The translations under genes were made by a program, and so were the position numbers. From assembly GCF_012489685.1 (NCBI RefSeq), contig NC_080046.1, positions 64,557,984-64,621,983 of the forward strand: DNA of 64,000 bases. The letters run 5' to 3'. Position 1 is the stretch's first letter; each line of letters begins with the position of its first letter. This DNA is from Lotus japonicus (Eukaryota; Streptophyta; Magnoliopsida; Fabales; Fabaceae). Shown here piece after piece: positions 59,067 through 64,000 of the stretch. Below the pieces are notes generated by a model. That model saw only the letters and a list, made by a program, of their open reading frames with translations, was not told where the DNA came from and made no database searches.

Positions 59067-62000
59067 GGATACTCCAAACCCAATACAGCAAGGAAGAAAA
59101 AAGGAGAGAAAGAGATGAAAGGGGGTTATATACAAGAATGATGACAGAGCACAAGGTACACATCTTCCCGAGTAATGATATATACACACCTCATTTTTTA
59201 AACACTTCATTTCCACCTCTTTTTATTTCTTTCTCTCTCATCTTATCATCTATCACATCTCATATTTTCTTTCTCTTACTTTTTATTTTTCTTCCTATCT
59301 CTCTCACCATTACACCTCTCCACCTCAAAAGAGAGGTGTGGATGAAACATTATCCACATCTTCCCTGCAACAAATACAATCCTAAATCTGTCCAAACACC
59401 CCATCTCCCTTTAGGAATGGAAAGAGGTCACAAAACAGGCCTAAAAAAAACGCAGACATTCCTCACATCAATGCCCACACACCACTTGCACCTTCACACA
59501 ATTGCAAGCCAACGGAAACAGGGCACAGACATTGCAGACCACAGTAACCATTATAGAGCTTATTACCCAAAATTTCCATAAATACCAAGACTTTAATTCA
59601 CAAATCTTCAGCAAGAGAGTTAAAAAAATGGAAGACCCAGATGATAAAAATCAAAACTTTAATATCAAATCTGTACAGAAACGGAGGAAAACAAAATGGG
59701 TCGCCCGGTAAATGGACATTAAAAATCCGAAATCAAATAGAAAACTGAAAAAATGGGTCGCATGAAAACGAAAAAAACAAATGGGTTAACACTAGTTGAG
59801 AAGAAAAAAAATAGTGGAAACAATTTATTTGATAAAACCAGTCTTCAGATACAGAGAATAAGGTCGTGGGTGGTGAGGCTCTGCGATGGTAGTCGTGAGG
59901 CTCTGGCCGTGGGTGAATGTGCTTGAGGTGGTCGTGGAGGATCTGCTATGGTGGTGCGAGGCTCTGAGACACCAGCTTGACGGCGCAACAATGGACGACT
60001 TCTAGGTTAGGCGGGGTAGTAGCTAGGGTTATTGTGTGGAAGTGTTAGTGAACATTTTTACAGTGGTAACTGATTTAGTTAGGGACAAGTTAGCAAATAT
60101 ATAAACTTTTTTTTCTAAAATAATATTATTTAAAAATCATTTCAGGATAAATGGAAAAAACACATCATTTAATACATGTTTTGTTGCTACTGGTCAAACT
60201 AGGCAGAGGCACCATACCTGCATCTGAGAGGAGGCACCACAGCAGGCACCAACTTAAAAATGTTGTTTGTGTTTTAAACAGCAACCATGCCTCCCCTATA
60301 TTGACCAATAGTAAGATGCTAGGATGCCATGTCATCATTTTGACTAGTAAATTTTATATTTATATTCTAAACTTGGGTCCCTAATTTTTTTAAATTTAGT
60401 ATTTTATCCTCAACTATTTATAATTTTTAATAGTTCTTGAAATAAGAAAATTAAGTTAACCTAAAATAAGATTTTATTTTGCTCTGTACCTCCACTGCAA
60501 GCCGCCCCTTAGCGGTGGTCTTTCCTGCCGACATGGATAATCATTGAGTTTGTTTGTGAAATGAGTAAAATTTGCTTCTTCATTCTGCCAGTTTGCTTGA
60601 TAAAAATGAAAATATGCAAGAAGGAACAAAACTCATTTTAATCAATTTATCAAGTCTGTAGATCAAACTTTGGCACTTGCTTTTTCACGTTAATTGCCTA
60701 CCTATATTGATATAGTGTGCTCCTCCTACAATTCATCACACGCTTCCAATTATTGCACTCCTCCAAGGCTCCAACAGATTCTATTAAAATCAATATGGAT
60801 GCGTCTATCAAAGCCTGATTGTGGAGCAGGCCTTAGTTTTGTTGCAAGAAACCATTGCAAATTTGCAACTACTTATGCAGGGTTACTTTATGTAGCAGAT
60901 TTTGTACACACTTACATGCCTCTCTTTTTTCAGCTAGTGGATTTGGCATTTCTTGCGTTAAGATTAAATTAGCCTTCTGTTTAAAGGGGTTTGAAGGCTT
61001 CTTGGTTTTTCTGAGTTTTTTTTTTTTTTTTTCCTTCTGAGGGATAGTTTGCCAAGTGTTTGTGTTTTTGAGTTTTCATTTTGGAGTGTTTAGCATTTTC
61101 CTGTATTTGATTTGTCACAGCACCACAGATAAGAAGGTGAACTCAGAGAAGAGGAGGAAAGATTAGGTCAATAAATTTACCCCAAATCAGCTTGAAATGT
61201 TTAAAATCAATTTCAATAAGGTTAAAATCAATTTGAAAATAAACATTTTTTGAAAAATAATTGTATTTTTATTATATGGTAAAATTTATAATATAAATAG
61301 TTGGAGGATCTATTTAAAAAAATTTAAAAGTTAAAATGACATGGCACAAATCTCCATTTGGCATTCAATTGGATATGGAAGAAACAACATTATAACCCTC
61401 CCTCACCAACCAGCATGTAAAAGTTTGCCTAATTTTTAATCCCTTCAATTTTCTAAGCATATCAAAACCATGGTAGATCCCATTTATACGACAAAAGATA
61501 TTCCATTTTGATAATTCTACACCAGCAAATAGTATAAATACAAAATATTTAAATAACATTATTATATAACATTTTTTCACAAATACATCTAAACATAGTT
61601 AACTTCATAAGCAATTTCCGAATATCAACAAATTCACTCTAAACAAACTTTCTTAGAAGTTTGTATTTGTTTGGATTCCCATCAAACACAATTTGAATCC
61701 ACGTTGAAGCCAACGTGTTAAAATCTAATTTCTCCTAGTCACATTGAACTCAACATGACAAGTTTTTTCCATTACTACTTTAAAATATGTGAAATCATCA
61801 CGTTTGCGTTAGCTGTAATGTCAAACTACCAAACATGCACTGTAAAACCACCAATATCTCATGTGACCACAGAGAAAGAAAAACAGAGGAACAAAAAAAC
61901 ACATACACACATTTTAAATATTTGAAAAAGCAAGAAATGTCAACTACAACTACACATGAAGCCAGTGTGCCATAACTTTATTATAATTAAGGTGGACGCA

Positions 62001-62176
62001 CACAGCACAAATAAAAGATTCTTTTACCTTAATGTGAATGCCTAAAAATCAATTTACAAGCGCATGAATGTTATAAAGAAGTGGACTACTACAACCAGAG
62101 AAACTCAAAAACAAACCTTTCATTCTTAATTACAATGGACCTGGTGTGCTACAAAAGCCAGGAACACTTCAGAGTT
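59067..62176. other. spacer with degraded transposon DNA, no host gene supported
   Basis: Open frames at 59138-59711 are CT-rich leader-like or low-complexity. A GC-richer stretch at 59870-60000 repeats ggtcgtg/gaggctctg motifs on the plus strand and may be a captured exon or old element. A LINE RNase H relic lies at 60786-60990. The sequence next to 62177 holds the expected 3' UTR of the kinase gene. Confidence 0.45.
60786..60990 (+). pseudogene. RNase H-like (LINE RVT_3) relic
   Basis: Frames read IKINMDASIKA, then after a frameshift DCGAGLSFVARNHCKFATTY, then AGLLYVADF. This follows the usual pattern of the LINE RNase H domain start (a DAS strand, a GAG turn, then xVxRxxxGxF). The frameshift and stops show it is dead. 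It could also be a relic of a stand-alone RNase H-like gene. Confidence 0.4.
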
Positions 62177-63752
62177 TCATGTGAATTTGGGTTTAAGCAT
62201 AGGGCCACTATTATGATGAGCGGGACCAAGCTTTTGAATCCAGTGAAGAAGCCCTTTCTTATGATCTTGGCAACATGGATTTTGCAGCAGAGTTAGGGTT
62301 CCATCACGGGCAAGAGAAGATTCAAATTGCTCTAACACTTTCACAACCTGCCAGAACTCAGGCCTCTTATCTGGTTGCAAGGACCAGCATTGCTCAATCA
62401 AAGCACGCATAGCAGGAGGGCAGTTTGAAGGAATAACTGGCCTTGAATTCTGAAGAAATACAATACAACACACATATCAGAAACATAACGTACTGCATAG
62501 GCACACCCTGTCATCTTAGTTTCAAAATAAGAGACTAACTAATGTATGAAATGAAACATGCTGACACCCTCTACTTTTCTATAAGGTCAGATAAATCAAC
62601 AACCAAAAAGAAATGAAAGTATGAAAATGCTTGCTACAAAATCTTTCCCACAAGTATCTAATTATCTGTTGATCCTATGAATTAAATCAGCTCCATTCTT
62701 TGATATCTATCAGCTATAAGGTTATAACTCTCAAGCAGATAGAGGAAGATGTAATGATTTAATTGAATAATATACTAATAAATGTTAGTTCAACAACAGA
62801 TAAGAAATCATTTGTATATATTTATACTTAAATATGACTTCTTTTGGATCAGTTGGCCACACATCTCAAGCAGGGATGAATAGAGTTCGTATCACTCCTC
62901 TTTCGTTTTCTAAGCACAGGAGACACATAACCAACCCTTTCAGCTTCACATATACTTGGTTTTGCTATAATATTTAGTGTATTTAGTGTATGTTGGGAAA
63001 CTCTTCTATTCAATTTTAGGGAGAAATGATCCAAACATACTATTAATAGAATGAGAATAAACTTGTTTGGATTATTTTTTATGGCATAAGTGCTTCCAAA
63101 GAAAATGAACAGCCAGGATAAACATTAATGGAGCATGCATTGTCTAGCAACAAGCCAAGCGAATCATCAATTTTATACAATTCCAGTTTGCATTACAAAA
63201 CAAACAACAGCTTCAAAAGAAAACCATGGAAGGAAAAGGCGCTATGAACCTTTTCCAAGCATTGCAAAACTAGATGATTTAGTTGTAAACGAAGATAAGT
63301 ACCTTATTTACTACGGCAAAAGCAGCCTGGAAAGGATTCATATCCTCGTATGGTACTGTTCCAGTCAACATTTCCCATAACATAAGCCCAAAACTATAGA
63401 CGTCAACCTTTCTCCCATAAGACTTACGTTTAATCATCTCAGGTGCCATCCAACGGTAGGTGCCAGGGTCATCAGCTAACAAGTCACAGGATGCCTCCTC
63501 ACAAGCAATGCCAAAATCAGCAATCTTGAGGTGACCCTCTTCACTGATAAGGACATTCTCCGGTTTAAGGTCTCGGTGAATTACACCTTGAGAGTGTATA
63601 TACTCCATTCCATGAGCAATATCTAGAGCAAAAGCTATTAGCTTTTGTGGGGAAATAGTTTTGTGCTCCAACTTATGCAAATATGCCCTCAACGAACCCT
63701 CTGCCAGATATTCTGTAATAATAAAATAAGCTTTTCTGCATGCTGCTACGAA
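62177..63752 (-). CDS. HT1-like Raf-type (MAPKKK-like) Ser/Thr protein kinase, C-terminal part
   Basis: Plant Raf-like kinases of this group phosphorylate Ser/Thr on partner proteins. The best known, HT1, acts in CO2 control of stomata. The gene runs off the right edge, so only the last two exons on the minus strand are visible, 63303-63752 and 62177-62449. They join in phase 0 across an 853-bp intron and give the C-terminal 240 residues. The first visible exon has [18 protein letters not shown] (hinge), [10 protein letters not shown] (catalytic loop), IADFG (DFG), WMAPEM (APE), then [20 protein letters not shown]. The second exon has [20 protein letters not shown], closing the kinase lobe. 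Its tail, [20 protein letters not shown], is characteristic of this plant Raf subgroup. All active-site motifs seen are intact. ATP-loop exons lie beyond 64000. The start codon is outside the window. Confidence 0.93.
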
Positions 63753-64000
63753 CTGTAATCAGATCAAAATATATCAGAAAATAATTAAATAATCTCAATA
63801 CGATTCAAATGATCTGGCCAACATAAATGAGAAAACATTTATGTACTAGCATAGCTACTTTAAAAAATTACTATTCCAACATGACTAGAGGGCCAAATCC
63901 ACTAAATGCATGCGAAGAGATCTTTTTATAATTGATTCTAAAGTCAAAATCAATTATGGGAAGAAGCTCATGTGAGTAGATTCTGCCTTGGGAAAAATAA

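Noticed and set aside
59138..59711. Frames of 147 and 69 codons
   Set aside because: They overlap in a CT-rich stretch with palindromic acctctc/gagaggt pieces that looks like old MITE or leader sequence; no domain is visible.

Overview
This is a eukaryotic, plant nuclear window. It is AT-rich, the genes carry short GT-AG introns, and the proteins belong to plant families (RALF peptide, VQ protein, AGP31-like arabinogalactan protein, bHLH162-like factor, HT1/Raf-like kinase). Every superfamily of plant transposon I looked for is represented. The gene set and the low-GC MITE-rich spacers suggest a dicot, perhaps a papilionoid legume such as Lotus, Medicago or Trifolium. The species assignment is inference only.

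I can support eight host genes, several rebuilt from spliced exons. They are a RALF-like peptide (6878-7303, +), a VQ-motif protein (10569-11129, -), a small four-exon gene of unknown function (20855-23387, -), an SMG7L/EST1-like RNA-decay protein (27120-31128, -), an AGP31-like His/Pro-rich cell-wall protein (35901-37714, -), translation factor eIF3d (41455-43143, -), a bHLH factor (48011-49716, -) and the C-terminal half of an HT1-like Raf kinase (62177-63752, -), which runs off the right edge. These are independent housekeeping and signalling genes. They do not form one pathway or a cluster.

The rest is mostly mobile DNA. From left to right: the 3' end of a CACTA element (to 1573); a Stowaway MITE (3204-3480) and a second MITE (3545-3968); a small MITE (9652-9788); a long-TIR Mutator-like element with a perfect 9-bp target duplication (11750-13057); a candidate 6.8-kb Helitron carrying exon fragments of a foreign gene (13292-20076); a TIR element resembling hAT (23940-25913); the 5' end of a second CACTA element invaded by a GC-rich LTR-like piece (32737 to about 35061); two MITEs (43585-43848, 44041-44280); a 2.9-kb non-autonomous LTR retroelement with a 5-bp target duplication (44654-47562); a palindromic TIR element (51686-52364); and a three-level nest at 52858-59063. 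In the nest a Tourist-like MITE contains a Helitron carrying an RPA-like gene, and the Helitron contains a 5'-truncated LINE.

The most interesting signals are four. The nest can be ordered in time from its target-site duplications. Its Helitron has two 5' termini. A 529-bp sequence occurs twice, apparently identical, at 1-529 and 34533-35061. A recurring class of ultrashort poly(T)/poly(A) inserts is flanked by direct repeats. I saw no new enzymatic system. The novelty here is in how the mobile DNA is put together. Coordinates, exon joins and repeat identities were worked out by eye.
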